A DNA stretch of 34,880 nt from an uncultured Oscillospiraceae bacterium (GCA_934645175.1 CAKUDE010000022.1:1-34880); one strand, 5' to 3'. Shown: positions 23,597 through 31,372, counted from the stretch's first letter. Notes: generated by a model from the sequence alone, not told the origin. Numbers and translations: made by a program.

Positions 23597-24010
23597 CTAT
23601 TTTCCCAAATCCGATTTTGTGAATCCATAGGGCAGCAATTCGCCGAGTGTTACTTTAAGATAACCGCCATCCGCGCGGCCGAGGTAGACGGGGAAATTCT
23701 CGCCGCAGAATTCGCGCATTACCTGGCGGCATACGCCGCAGGGAGCGCAGAGCTCCGCGGCCGGCCCGCCCTCCGGGCCGCCGACGACGGCTATGGCGGA
23801 AAAATCGCGCACGCCGTCATAAACGGCCTTGAAGAAGGCGGTACGTTCGGCACAGATTGTCGGCGTATAGCCGGCGTTTTCGATGTTGCAGCCCTGATAG
23901 ACGCGCCCGTCGGCGGTCAGCAGCGCGGCGCCCACCGCAAAATGCGAGTAGGGGACGTAGGCGTGCGTGCGCGCTTCCAGCGCGAGCGTGACAAGTTCTT
24001 TGGGGGTCAT
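23597..24010 (-). CDS. cdd: Cytidine deaminase
   Basis: The 137-residue enzyme deaminates cytidine and deoxycytidine to uridine forms. Zinc and catalytic residues are in place: TICAERTA (C53, E55) and PCGVCRQ (C91, C94). Substrate-binding FAVGAALLT and GCNIENAGY are also present. Length is typical of the homotetrameric form. ATG 24010 follows AAAGGAGC, 14 nt after the deoB stop. It is the fourth gene of the salvage operon. Confidence 0.96.
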   Translation of the reverse strand: MTPKELVTLALEARTHAYVPYSHFAVGAALLTADGRVYQGCNIENAGYTPTICAERTAFFKAVYDGVRDFSAIAVVGGPEGGPAAELCAPCGVCRQVMREFCGENFPVYLGRADGGYLKVTLGELLPYGFTKSDLGK

Positions 24011-24024
24011 GCGTGTCGCTCCTT

Positions 24025-25191
24025 TCAGAGAATCTCCTTTGCAAAGCTTGTACCCGGTGTGGTGAAGGGAACGTTGAGTAGCTGCGCGACGGTCGCGGCG
24101 ACGTCGGCAAAGGTCTTGCGCACGCCGAGGTCGACCGGGTGCACACGTTTGCCCGCAGCGATGAGCGGCACATATTCGCGTGTATGGTCGGTCGTGCGCA
24201 GATAAGCGGGGTCGCAGCCGTGGTCGGCGGTGAGCAGTACAAGGTCGTCCGGACCGAGCGAATCAAGGAACACGGGCAGCCAGCGGTCAAATTCCGCCAG
24301 CGCGGCGGCGTAGCCGTCGATGTCGCGGCGATGGCCGTAGAGCATATCGAAGTCGACCAGATTAACGAAGCACAGGCCGTGGAAATCCTGCGCGGCCAAC
24401 TCGGCGGTCTTTTGCAGCCCCTCGGTGTTACTGTGCGTGAAGATGTGCTGCGTTGTGCCGCGCCCGGCGAAAATGTCAAAAATCTTTCCGACGGCAAGGC
24501 TGTCCAGCCCTGCGGCGCATACGGCGTCGAGCAGTGTCTCGGCGGGCGGTTCCAACGAGAAGTCGTGACGGTTGGCCGTACGGGTAAAGCCGTGCTCGGC
24601 ATCGCCGACGAAGGGACGGGCAATGACGCGTCCCACGCCGTGCTTTCCCGTCAGGATCTTCCGTGCGATGCGGCAGTATTCATAAAGCTGCTCCGGCGGG
24701 ACGATCGACTCGTGCGCGGCGATTTGAAATACGGAGTCCGCTGAGGTGTAAACGATCAAATCGCCCGTCCTCAGGTGCTCGGCGCCGTATTTCTGAATGA
24801 CCTCGGTACCGGACCACGGGGCGTTTGCAAGCACGCCGCGTCCCGTCTGTTCGCGGAAGGGCCTGAGAACCTCCTCCGGGAAGCCGTTGGGGTAGGTGGG
24901 CAGAGGCTCCGGAGAGATGATTCCGGCGATTTCCCAGTGACCGATGGTCGTATCCTTGCCCATTGATGCTTCATGCATTTTGCCGTAAGCGGCAAGCGGT
25001 TTTGCGGCCTTGGGAAGAAAATCAATTCCGTCGATGTTGCCGAGGCCGCAGGCCAGCAGATTCGGGACGGAGAATTTTTTCGAGGTTGAGCAGCTTTTGA
25101 GCGTATTGACGCCAAAGTCGCCGAATTGCGCGGCATCCGGCGCTTCGCCGCAGCCGCAGGAATCCAGAACGATCAGGAAGATTCGTTTCAT
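24025..25191 (-). CDS. deoB: Phosphopentomutase
   Basis: The 388-residue enzyme interconverts (deoxy)ribose 1- and 5-phosphate, linking phosphorolysis by DeoD to central metabolism. The alkaline-phosphatase-type metal site is visible in IVLDSCGCGEAPDA (D10) and LLTADHGCDP. The catalytic loop GKDTTIGHWE lies at 79-88, where a Thr is phosphorylated in the family. ATG 25191 follows AAAGGAGC. A strong hairpin (25248-25280) stands between deoD and this gene. Confidence 0.96.
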   Translation of the reverse strand: MKRIFLIVLDSCGCGEAPDAAQFGDFGVNTLKSCSTSKKFSVPNLLACGLGNIDGIDFLPKAAKPLAAYGKMHEASMGKDTTIGHWEIAGIISPEPLPTYPNGFPEEVLRPFREQTGRGVLANAPWSGTEVIQKYGAEHLRTGDLIVYTSADSVFQIAAHESIVPPEQLYEYCRIARKILTGKHGVGRVIARPFVGDAEHGFTRTANRHDFSLEPPAETLLDAVCAAGLDSLAVGKIFDIFAGRGTTQHIFTHSNTEGLQKTAELAAQDFHGLCFVNLVDFDMLYGHRRDIDGYAAALAEFDRWLPVFLDSLGPDDLVLLTADHGCDPAYLRTTDHTREYVPLIAAGKRVHPVDLGVRKTFADVAATVAQLLNVPFTTPGTSFAKEIL

Positions 25192-25247
25192 AATGTGTGC
25201 TCCTTTGCGATTTGAAGTATGATCGCGCCGCGCGGCGGCGTGGACGG

Positions 25248-25280
25248 CTCCGGCGGAGAAGCCATGCTTCTCCGCCGGAG
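25248..25280 (-). promoter_or_regulatory. Intercistronic hairpin between deoD and deoB
   Basis: A perfect 15-bp inverted repeat (25248-25262 with 25266-25280) with a 3-nt loop lies just after the deoD stop. No T-run follows. It may stabilise the upstream mRNA or lower expression of the downstream genes. Another GC-rich palindromic stretch follows near 25225-25240. Confidence 0.5.
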
Positions 25281-25284
25281 GCAG

Positions 25285-26025
25285 TTATTTTTCCAACCGG
25301 ACGGCGGTTTCCAGAGCGACCGTCATCATCTCGGTAAAGGAGGTCTGACGCTCGGCGGCAGGCAGCGACTCGCCGGTGAGAATGTGATCGGAAATTGTGC
25401 AGATGCACAGCGCGTTGCGCCCGGCGCGGGCGGCGTTGAGATACAGACCGGCGGCTTCCATCTCGCAGGCCATGACCCCCATTTTGCGCCAACCGTTGTT
25501 TGCCTGAAGCATTGCGGGGATCCCCTCGTCATCGTTGTAGAAAACGTCCGTCGAGAGAATGTTGCCGACGTGATAGGTCGCGCCGACGCCTTCGCAGCTT
25601 TCGACTGCGGCGCGCAGCATTTCAAACGACGCAATGGGCGCAAAGCTGCCTGCCAGATTAAACTGACGCTGGAAGTTGGAGTCGGTGCAGGCGCCCTGGG
25701 CAATCACAATATCGCGCACATGGATATCCTCGCGAATGGAGCCCGCCGAGCCGATGCGCATAATGTTGCGCACGCCGAAAGCATTGTAGAGCTCGTAGGA
25801 ATAAATGCCGATGGAGGGGATGCCCATGCCGGAAGCCATGACGCTGACTCTCACGCCCTTGTAGGTGCCGGTGTAGCCCTGCACGCCGCGCACGTTATTG
25901 ACAAGGCGGGCGTTTTCCAGAAAGTTTTCGGCAATGAACTTCGAGCGCAGCGGGTCGCCGGGCATCAGCACGGTCTGGCCGAAATCCTCAGGCTTAGCAT
26001 TGATATGCGGGGTGGGGTAATTCAT
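25285..26025 (-). CDS. deoD: Purine-nucleoside phosphorylase, DeoD type
   Basis: The 246-residue enzyme splits purine (deoxy)nucleosides with phosphate into base and (deoxy)ribose 1-phosphate. Family blocks are PTPHINAKPEDFG and MPGDPLRSKFIAENFLE (phosphate loop), RIGSAGSI, ACEMEAAGLY (nucleoside ribose contact), and SDHILTGE with the Asp typical of the hexameric DeoD type. ATG 26025 has AAAGGAGA upstream, 14 nt after the tdk stop. Confidence 0.96.
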   Translation of the reverse strand: MNYPTPHINAKPEDFGQTVLMPGDPLRSKFIAENFLENARLVNNVRGVQGYTGTYKGVRVSVMASGMGIPSIGIYSYELYNAFGVRNIMRIGSAGSIREDIHVRDIVIAQGACTDSNFQRQFNLAGSFAPIASFEMLRAAVESCEGVGATYHVGNILSTDVFYNDDEGIPAMLQANNGWRKMGVMACEMEAAGLYLNAARAGRNALCICTISDHILTGESLPAAERQTSFTEMMTVALETAVRLEK

Positions 26026-26039
26026 ATATGATTCTCCTT

Positions 26040-26624
26040 TCAGCGCACCTTGCGGTGCTCACGGATGTTGCGAATCCAGCACTTGTGGCACATGGCGATA
26101 TAGCTGTCGTTGCCGCCGAGGAAGACCTGCGCGCCTTCGGTTACGACGTAACCCTCGTGGTCAATGCGCGCATTGACCGTTGCCTTTGCACCGCAGTCGC
26201 AGATGGCCTTGATCTCGGTGATGGTATCTGCAACCTCAAACAGGCGGCGGCTGCCGTCAAAGAGCTTACACTGGAAATCCGTGCGCAGACCGAAGCAGAG
26301 CACGGGGATGTTCCTCTCGTCCACCAGAGTGCGGAGCTGGTCGATTTGTGCGGCGGTCATGAACTGACTTTCATCGACAATGATGACGTCCGTGCGCGCC
26401 CGCGCGTCGAACAGCTCACAGATATTTGCCTCCGGCCCGACGACCTCCGCCATAGCCTGAAGTCCGACGCGGCTGCGGATAATGACGGCGCCGTCGCGGC
26501 TGTCCGCCGCAGGCTTGATGAGCCAGACGACCATGCCGTTTTCCTCGTAGTTATACTTGGTAATGAGCGCCTGTGCGGTTTTCGACGAGCCCATCGCGCC
26601 GTATTTGAAGTACATCTTTGCCAT
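26040..26624 (-). CDS. tdk: Thymidine kinase
   Basis: The 194-residue type II thymidine kinase phosphorylates thymidine with ATP. The P-loop is GAMGSSKT (9-16), the catalytic Glu is E85 in VDESQF, and the lasso/zinc site is C142/C144 (ICDCG) with C179/C182 (CHKC). ATG 26624 follows GGAAGGA. An ATG at 26681 overlaps the promoter and is rejected. It is the first gene of the salvage operon tdk-deoD-deoB-cdd. Confidence 0.95.
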   Translation of the reverse strand: MAKMYFKYGAMGSSKTAQALITKYNYEENGMVVWLIKPAADSRDGAVIIRSRVGLQAMAEVVGPEANICELFDARARTDVIIVDESQFMTAAQIDQLRTLVDERNIPVLCFGLRTDFQCKLFDGSRRLFEVADTITEIKAICDCGAKATVNARIDHEGYVVTEGAQVFLGGNDSYIAMCHKCWIRNIREHRKVR

Positions 26625-26652
26625 AGTGAGTCCTTCCGTCCGTTTTTTGTCT

Positions 26653-26681
26653 ATTATACAGGATAAATGCGGCGCATGCAA
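26653..26681 (-). promoter_or_regulatory. Sigma-A promoter of the nucleoside salvage operon
   Basis: On the minus strand, TTGCAT (26676-26681), 17 bp and TATAAT (26653-26658) lie 28 bp before tdk. No terminator is visible between ktrA and this promoter. Confidence 0.83.
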
Positions 26682-26702
26682 GCGTTATCTTTGCCGGAGC
26701 AT

Positions 26703-27350
26703 TCAGAGCCGAAAACACCTCTGCAGAGCTCTGGTTTCGCCGAGAACAAGCATGGTCAGCTCGGAGGAAAGCACGGTATCGGGAGTGATTGCGACATCGA
26801 CGTGCCCGCCGCGCTTTACAGCCAGAATGCTGACCTGATATTTTCTTCGGACGTCAAGTTGCCCGATGGTTTTTCCTGCCCATGCTTCCGGCACGGAGAC
26901 CTCGAAAATTGCGTGCTCGTCATCAAGCTGAATGTAGTCGAACACATGGTCGGAGCTGAACCGGATTGCCGTCCATTTGGCCATCTGCTTTTCCGGATAA
27001 ACAACATGGTCGGCACCGTTTCGCAGCAGAAACTTTGCCTGTACATCGCGCTCCGCACGCGAAACGACACATTTTGCGCCAAGCTCCTTGAGCAGACTTG
27101 TCGTCTCCAGAGAGTTCTGGAAGCTGCCGCCAATGGTCACGATGCAAACGTCGTAGTTGCCTACCCCCAGCGATTCCAGAAAATCGGCATTTGTGCTGTC
27201 GCCGATTTGCGCACCGGTTACAAAGGGCATAACGGCATTGACCCGTTCCTCGCTGCTGTCTACAGCCATGACCTGATGACCAAGCTGATCAAGGTGCATG
27301 GCAATGTGCCGCCCAAAGCGGCCGAGTCCAATCAATAGAATGCTTTTCAT
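26703..27350 (-). CDS. ktrA: KtrA-type potassium channel regulatory subunit (RCK)
   Basis: The 215-residue cytoplasmic protein has an N-terminal RCK nucleotide-binding Rossmann domain (IGLGRFGRH, G8-x-G10-x-x-G13; acidic VDSSEERV after strand 2). A C-terminal TrkA-C domain follows (about 135-215, FEVSVPEAWAGKTIGQLDVR). It gates the KtrB channel in response to nucleotides. ATG 27350 is the family start, but its ribosome site (AGGAG) is unusually far, about 14 bases, so expression may depend on coupling to ktrB, which ends 20 bases upstream. Confidence 0.93.
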   Translation of the reverse strand: MKSILLIGLGRFGRHIAMHLDQLGHQVMAVDSSEERVNAVMPFVTGAQIGDSTNADFLESLGVGNYDVCIVTIGGSFQNSLETTSLLKELGAKCVVSRAERDVQAKFLLRNGADHVVYPEKQMAKWTAIRFSSDHVFDYIQLDDEHAIFEVSVPEAWAGKTIGQLDVRRKYQVSILAVKRGGHVDVAITPDTVLSSELTMLVLGETRALQRCFRL

Positions 27351-27370
27351 ATTATCTTGACACGCTCCTG

Positions 27371-28708
27371 TTATCCGATTGTGATTGTTTCCTGCGGGAG
27401 TTTGGAAAAGGTGTTTCCGGTTCCGGAAACCGTCGCATAGATCAATGTCAGGCCGCCGACGCGGCCGACAAACATCATGGCGACAAGGATGCACTGAGAG
27501 GCGATGCCGAGCTGCGGCGTCAGTCCGAGCGTAAGGCCGACGGTTGCAACGGCCGAGCCGGTTTCGAACAGACAGGCGGAAAGGGGGAGCCCCTCCAGGA
27601 CGCTGATGGCTACAGCCCCAAGGAAAAATACGCCGAGATAGAGCATCGCAATGGTTGCGGCATTTTTCACGGCGCTGCCGTCTATGCGCCGGCCGAAGAA
27701 GCGTACCTCATCGCGGCGGTGGAAGGTTGCGGCGGCGTTGGCGACCAGCACGGCAAGCGTGGTTGTCTTCATACCGCCGGCCGTGGAGCCCGGCGAGCCG
27801 CCGACGAGCATTAATACAATCATGATTGCCCGTGAAGCCCCTGTCATTGCCGACAGATCGGTGGTGTTGAAGCCCGCCGTGCGTGCGGTTACGGACTGGA
27901 ACAGCGAAGCGAGAAGCCTTTCACCGAGGGAAAGCGCAGCGTAGTCCGAGAAGAAATAGAAGAGTGCCGGAACGAAAACCAGCAGCATAGACGTGACAAG
28001 AATGACCTTGCTCTGCATCCGATAGCGGCGAATGTGCAGTCGGTTGACGCAGATGTCATCCCAGGTGAGAAAACCAATGCCGCCGATTACGATCAGAAGC
28101 ATCAATGTAATGTTGACCAGCGGATCGGATGCATAGGCCGTCATGGAAGGATAAGGAGCGCCTTCGGTGCCCAGAATATCAAAGCCTGCGTTGCAGAAGG
28201 CGGAGACGGAGTGAAATATCGACATCCAAATGCCCTTCCAACCGAAATCGCGGCAGAAGGAAGGCGTCAGCAGCAGTGCGCCGCAGAGCTCAACCAGAAA
28301 AGTTCCCTTCAGGATAAATCGCGTCAGGCGAACGATACCGCCGACCTTCGGCGCGGAAATGGCGTTCTGCATGGTACTGCGCTGCATAAGCGAGATTTTT
28401 CGCCCGGCGAGCAGTGCAAAGGAAGCCGCAACCGTAATGACGCCAAGCCCGCCGATCTGAATAAGCACAAGGATGACGGCCTGGCCGAAAACCGACCAGT
28501 AGCTTCCGGTGTCCTGCACAACAAGTCCCGTTACGCATACGGCGGACGTTGCGGTAAAAAGCGTCTGATGGAAGGGCGTGACAATATGCCGATTGGATGC
28601 AGCGGGCAGCATCAGCAGCAGTGTGCCGAGCAGGACGGTGCCCGCAAAGGCAAGAATAATGATTTGAAACGATGTCAGACGGCGTTTTGTACGAGCTGCG
28701 GCAGACAC
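27371..28708 (-). CDS. ktrB: KtrB/TrkH-type potassium uptake channel
   Basis: The 445-residue membrane protein has the four M1-P-M2 repeats of Trk/Ktr channels. Selectivity-filter loops are seen as SAVCVTGLVV, SAFCNAGFDI, TARTAGFNTTDL and GSAVATVGLTLG. The gating-loop region GGSPGSTAGGMKT is present. It imports K+ with KtrA as its regulator. The start is GTG 28708 with GAAGGAGG upstream. The promoter at 28744-28772 matches consensus perfectly. Confidence 0.94.
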   Translation of the reverse strand: MSAAARTKRRLTSFQIIILAFAGTVLLGTLLLMLPAASNRHIVTPFHQTLFTATSAVCVTGLVVQDTGSYWSVFGQAVILVLIQIGGLGVITVAASFALLAGRKISLMQRSTMQNAISAPKVGGIVRLTRFILKGTFLVELCGALLLTPSFCRDFGWKGIWMSIFHSVSAFCNAGFDILGTEGAPYPSMTAYASDPLVNITLMLLIVIGGIGFLTWDDICVNRLHIRRYRMQSKVILVTSMLLVFVPALFYFFSDYAALSLGERLLASLFQSVTARTAGFNTTDLSAMTGASRAIMIVLMLVGGSPGSTAGGMKTTTLAVLVANAAATFHRRDEVRFFGRRIDGSAVKNAATIAMLYLGVFFLGAVAISVLEGLPLSACLFETGSAVATVGLTLGLTPQLGIASQCILVAMMFVGRVGGLTLIYATVSGTGNTFSKLPQETITIG

Positions 28709-28743
28709 GGCAATCGCCTCCTTCTTTACGCTCGGTGAGCTAC

Positions 28744-28772
28744 ATTATACCGTTACATGAGAGGTCTGTCAA
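28744..28772 (-). promoter_or_regulatory. Perfect consensus promoter of ktrBA
   Basis: On the minus strand, TTGACA (28767-28772), 17 bp and TATAAT (28744-28749). It is divergent from the exonuclease promoter, with only 15 bp between the two -35 boxes. Confidence 0.9.
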
Positions 28773-28787
28773 GCGGTCGGGCTCGAC

Positions 28788-28816
28788 TTGCAATTTCTTC
28801 CGCGGCGTGTTATAAT
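28788..28816 (+). promoter_or_regulatory. Sigma-A promoter of exonuclease III gene
   Basis: TTGCAA (28788-28793), 17 bp and TATAAT (28811-28816) lie 29 bp before ATG 28846. Confidence 0.83.
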
Positions 28817-28845
28817 CCGAGAAAACATGAGGGGAGGCGGTGCGG

Positions 28846-29601
28846 ATGAAGCTGGTCTCTTGGAACGTAAACGGGATTCGCGCCTGTCTGGAGAAGGGCT
28901 TTCTGGAGGTGTTTCACGCCATGAACGCCGATGTTTTCTGCCTTCAGGAGACAAAGGCGCAGCCGGAGCAGGTGAAGCTGGAGCTTCCCGGCTACGAGCA
29001 ATTCTGGTATTCCGCAGAGAAGAAGGGCTACTCCGGTACGGCAATGTTTACACGCAGAGTGCCGCTTGCCGTGCGCTACGGCGTGGGCGAGGAGGCGCTT
29101 GATCACGAGGGAAGACTTATCACGCTGGAATATGAGAATGCCTACATTCTGACGTGCTATACGCCGAATGCGCAGGACGGGCTGCGCCGTATCGATCATC
29201 GTATGGCGTGGGAGGATGCATTCCGCGCCTATCTTTGCGCGCTGGATGCGAAAAAGCCCGTGATTCTCTGCGGCGACCTGAACGTTGCGCATCAGGAGAT
29301 CGACCTGAAAAATCCGAAAACGAACCGCGGCAACGCGGGCTTTTCAGACGAGGAACGCGGCAAGTTTTCCGAGCTGCTCGCCGCGGGCTTTACCGACAGC
29401 TTCCGCTTCCGCCATCCGGATGTGACGGGCGCCTATTCCTGGTGGAGCTACCGCGCAAACGCGCGGGCGAACAACGCCGGCTGGCGTATCGATTACTTCC
29501 TTGTTTCCGACCGACTGCGCGACGCTGTGCGCGCCACGCCGATCTACTCCGAGGTTCTCGGCTCGGATCATTGCCCCGTGGGGCTGGAAATCGACCTGTA
29601 A
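28846..29601 (+). CDS. xth: Exodeoxyribonuclease III (AP endonuclease)
   Basis: The 251-residue Mg2+-dependent enzyme of the EEP fold cuts at abasic sites and removes 3' blocking groups in base excision repair. Motifs are VSWNVNGIRA (N7), FCLQETKAQ (E35), CGDLNVAHQEIDL, the YSWWSYR region, WRIDYFLVS and GSDHCPVGLEI with the catalytic Asp-His. Length is typical. ATG 28846 follows GGGGAGG; GTG 28840 overlaps the ribosome site. It is a single-gene unit ended by the hairpin at 29610-29639. Confidence 0.96.
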   Translation: MKLVSWNVNGIRACLEKGFLEVFHAMNADVFCLQETKAQPEQVKLELPGYEQFWYSAEKKGYSGTAMFTRRVPLAVRYGVGEEALDHEGRLITLEYENAYILTCYTPNAQDGLRRIDHRMAWEDAFRAYLCALDAKKPVILCGDLNVAHQEIDLKNPKTNRGNAGFSDEERGKFSELLAAGFTDSFRFRHPDVTGAYSWWSYRANARANNAGWRIDYFLVSDRLRDAVRATPIYSEVLGSDHCPVGLEIDL

Positions 29602-29609
29602 ACGAAGCT

Positions 29610-29639
29610 GCCCCGGCGCGGTTCAAACCGCGCCGGGGC
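29610..29639 (+). terminator. GC-rich hairpin after xth
   Basis: A perfect 13-bp stem (29610-29622 with 29627-29639) is followed by TTTGTGTG. It also faces the end of the minus-strand three-gene unit, where no better terminator is seen. Confidence 0.65.
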
Positions 29640-29656
29640 TTTGTGTGTTCGGAGAA

Positions 29657-30067
29657 TCAGATGATATCCTCTCCCGTCTCGCGGCAGAAGCAGCACTCGG
29701 TTACAAAACGGGCAAGCACATAGCTTGCGGCCATGTGGTAACCGTATTTGAACATTTCATACAGGAGGATGGAACGATAGTCAAAGAAGAACTGGATATA
29801 GTTCAACAGCACAACCGCAAAGCCCCACAGCATGGTCTGAAGCCATAATTGGTTTTTGATTTTTCGGATGGACGCATATTTTGACATCGAGGCTGCGCTG
29901 AAAAACATATAACACCATAGAACCGCACTTGTGGACAGGAAGTTGATCGCCGCATTGCGCCAATCCCTGTCGCTGATATGATAGAATAGGTATTTCAGTG
30001 CAAAATAAAATGCAAGGTGGAACAGAAGAACAGCGAAAAAAACGACAAATTTGTGGGAGCGCTTCAT
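29657..30067 (-). CDS. Small four-helix membrane protein, paralogue A
   Basis: I do not recognise the family. The 136-residue protein has about four hydrophobic segments (roughly 7-29, 40-60, 76-97, 108-124) and a C-terminal block KYGYHMAASYVLARFVTECC followed by FCR. The same pattern, KYxxHxxASYxLARxVxExCFCR, ends the neighbouring 138-residue protein, so the two genes are tandem duplicates that have diverged elsewhere. ATG 30067 has AAAGGAGGGG upstream. It is the last of three genes, 22 nt after its paralogue. It could be an immunity-like or partner membrane protein for the secreted protein, which is inference from gene order only. Confidence 0.82.
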   Translation of the reverse strand: MKRSHKFVVFFAVLLFHLAFYFALKYLFYHISDRDWRNAAINFLSTSAVLWCYMFFSAASMSKYASIRKIKNQLWLQTMLWGFAVVLLNYIQFFFDYRSILLYEMFKYGYHMAASYVLARFVTECCFCRETGEDII

Positions 30068-30089
30068 GTATACCCCTCCTTTGCCCCTA

Positions 30090-30506
30090 TCAAGTGGTAT
30101 CCGCTTCCGCCTTGCGGCAGAAGCAGTATTCGATTACAAGACGGGCAAGCCCGTAGCTGGCAAGCAGATGTAGCGTATACTTCTCGCGCTCCCAAAGCGG
30201 CAGGACGGATGCTTCACAATAGAGCTTAGCATAAACCAGCAGTCCGATCGCAAAAGTCCAGGAGAAGGCAAACAGGTTCATCACGCTGCGAATCGTCTTG
30301 ACTTCGGCTTTTCCTGCAAGAAGCCGACAGGTGAGATACATGGTCAACCAGAGTAACAGACTGCTTCCGATGAGCAGAATATAGGCACTTTGCTCTGCGG
30401 ATTCACTCGGATGGACAAAGAAAAACCGAATCGAGAGATACAACAGTGCGTGAACCAGCAGGAGAGAAGCGGCAAATAAGGGGATTCGTTTGGCTTTGGA
30501 CAGCAT
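30090..30506 (-). CDS. Small four-helix membrane protein, paralogue B
   Basis: This 138-residue protein of no recognised family has hydrophobic segments at roughly 8-30, 40-62, 76-94 and 110-126. Its C-terminal block KYTLHLLASYGLARLVIEYC followed by FCR matches that of the gene after it. Both also share the N-terminal pattern of a basic start, a long hydrophobic stretch and an aromatic cluster (IRFFFVH here, LKYLFYH there). ATG 30506 follows GGGAGG, 17 nt after the stop of the secreted-protein gene. The conserved CFCR end may bind metal, be modified or form a disulfide; nothing in the sequence decides this. Confidence 0.82.
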   Translation of the reverse strand: MLSKAKRIPLFAASLLLVHALLYLSIRFFFVHPSESAEQSAYILLIGSSLLLWLTMYLTCRLLAGKAEVKTIRSVMNLFAFSWTFAIGLLVYAKLYCEASVLPLWEREKYTLHLLASYGLARLVIEYCFCRKAEADTT

Positions 30507-30523
30507 AAAAACCTCCCGACATA

Positions 30524-31237
30524 TCAGTCATATTCTTCGGCGTGCCAGGTTGCTTCATAACCACAGTATGTGTTACAGGTGCTTGTTTTCCAAGGAAAGT
30601 ACAAATACGACAGGAGGCCATCCGGTGTTGTTCCATAGACAACATATACCCGCCCTTTTTCCGTTTGATTCTGGGCCTGTTCCAAAGCATAGTACTGGAC
30701 ATTTAGCAGCATATGGAAGGTGAGAGAAATAATCAGTGATATACTTGCTGGTACGACAGTGTAACCTAGCATTTTTGATACTTCAATGGAAATCGCGGTG
30801 GCGGTCATACTCATTGACTGGCTTAAAATCCACTGAACGATATCAGGGCGTGATAACTTGATTTTTAATGATTCAACGAGCGGTGCCGGCATAAAAACCT
30901 GGTAGGTCGGAGCGAAATATGACCATGCGCTCCAAGGCAACTGAAAGTCCCAGTACGAACCTCCATTGTAACAACTAACAGATGTTGTGTTGGTCTCCAA
31001 CCCGGGTTCGGGAGTCGAATAACCGGGGATTTTTTCCGGATCATCCAATACAATGTGGATGATCCCGTCGGCGACGGTAACGTCGGCGTCCGGAATGTCA
31101 TACTTGATTCGCGCAACGGCATTTTCCAGACGCTGTTCTTCGGAAGGGGCAGCGGAGACGGCGGAGACTTTCGCGCCGAATGAGACAGTCAAAAGGACTG
31201 CGACGAATAGGGCGATCACTTTTTTTGCTTGTTTCAT
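30524..31237 (-). CDS. Secreted protein of unknown family
   Basis: The 237-residue protein starts with a clear Sec signal peptide (MKQAKK, then a hydrophobic core to about 22, with cleavage likely after AKVSA at 26 or at 29/30). A short alpha/beta-looking region follows (33-70). Next comes an aromatic-rich stretch (90-115, including SYWDF and PWSAWSYFAPTYQ). Residues 139-150 are polar and Ser/Thr-rich, and a strongly hydrophobic segment spans about 157-180 (VVPASISLIISLTFHMLLNV). The tail contains C221/C225 (TCNTYCGY). I know no named family for it. Signal peptide plus internal hydrophobic segment could mean membrane insertion outside the cell. It leads a three-gene unit. ATG 31237 follows AAAGGAGC. 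Base composition is visibly more AT-rich than in the flanking housekeeping genes. Confidence 0.85.
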   Translation of the reverse strand: MKQAKKVIALFVAVLLTVSFGAKVSAVSAAPSEEQRLENAVARIKYDIPDADVTVADGIIHIVLDDPEKIPGYSTPEPGLETNTTSVSCYNGGSYWDFQLPWSAWSYFAPTYQVFMPAPLVESLKIKLSRPDIVQWILSQSMSMTATAISIEVSKMLGYTVVPASISLIISLTFHMLLNVQYYALEQAQNQTEKGRVYVVYGTTPDGLLSYLYFPWKTSTCNTYCGYEATWHAEEYD

Positions 31238-31261
31238 TTTACAATGCTCCTTTCGGTATTT

Positions 31262-31345
31262 TTACTCATTTTCAATTCGTGCGCTGCTGCCGGCAAAGCC
31301 CTTACTGCACAGCTCGGCAATCGTTGTGCGAATCTCCCTTCTCAA
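31262..31345 (-). CDS. Possible leader peptide ORF (27 codons)
   Basis: Between promoter and secreted-protein gene is an open frame from TTG 31345 to TAA 31262, with a charged peptide (RREIRTTIAELCSKGFAGSS in its first part). No ribosome site precedes the TTG, and AAGGGAG lies inside the frame, so this may not be translated. In another frame, ATG 31269 opens an 11-codon ORF whose TGA overlaps the start of the secreted-protein gene. Confidence 0.25.
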   Translation of the reverse strand: MRREIRTTIAELCSKGFAGSSARIENE

Positions 31346-31372
31346 GTTTCGGCGGCAGCCGACCGTAATTTG

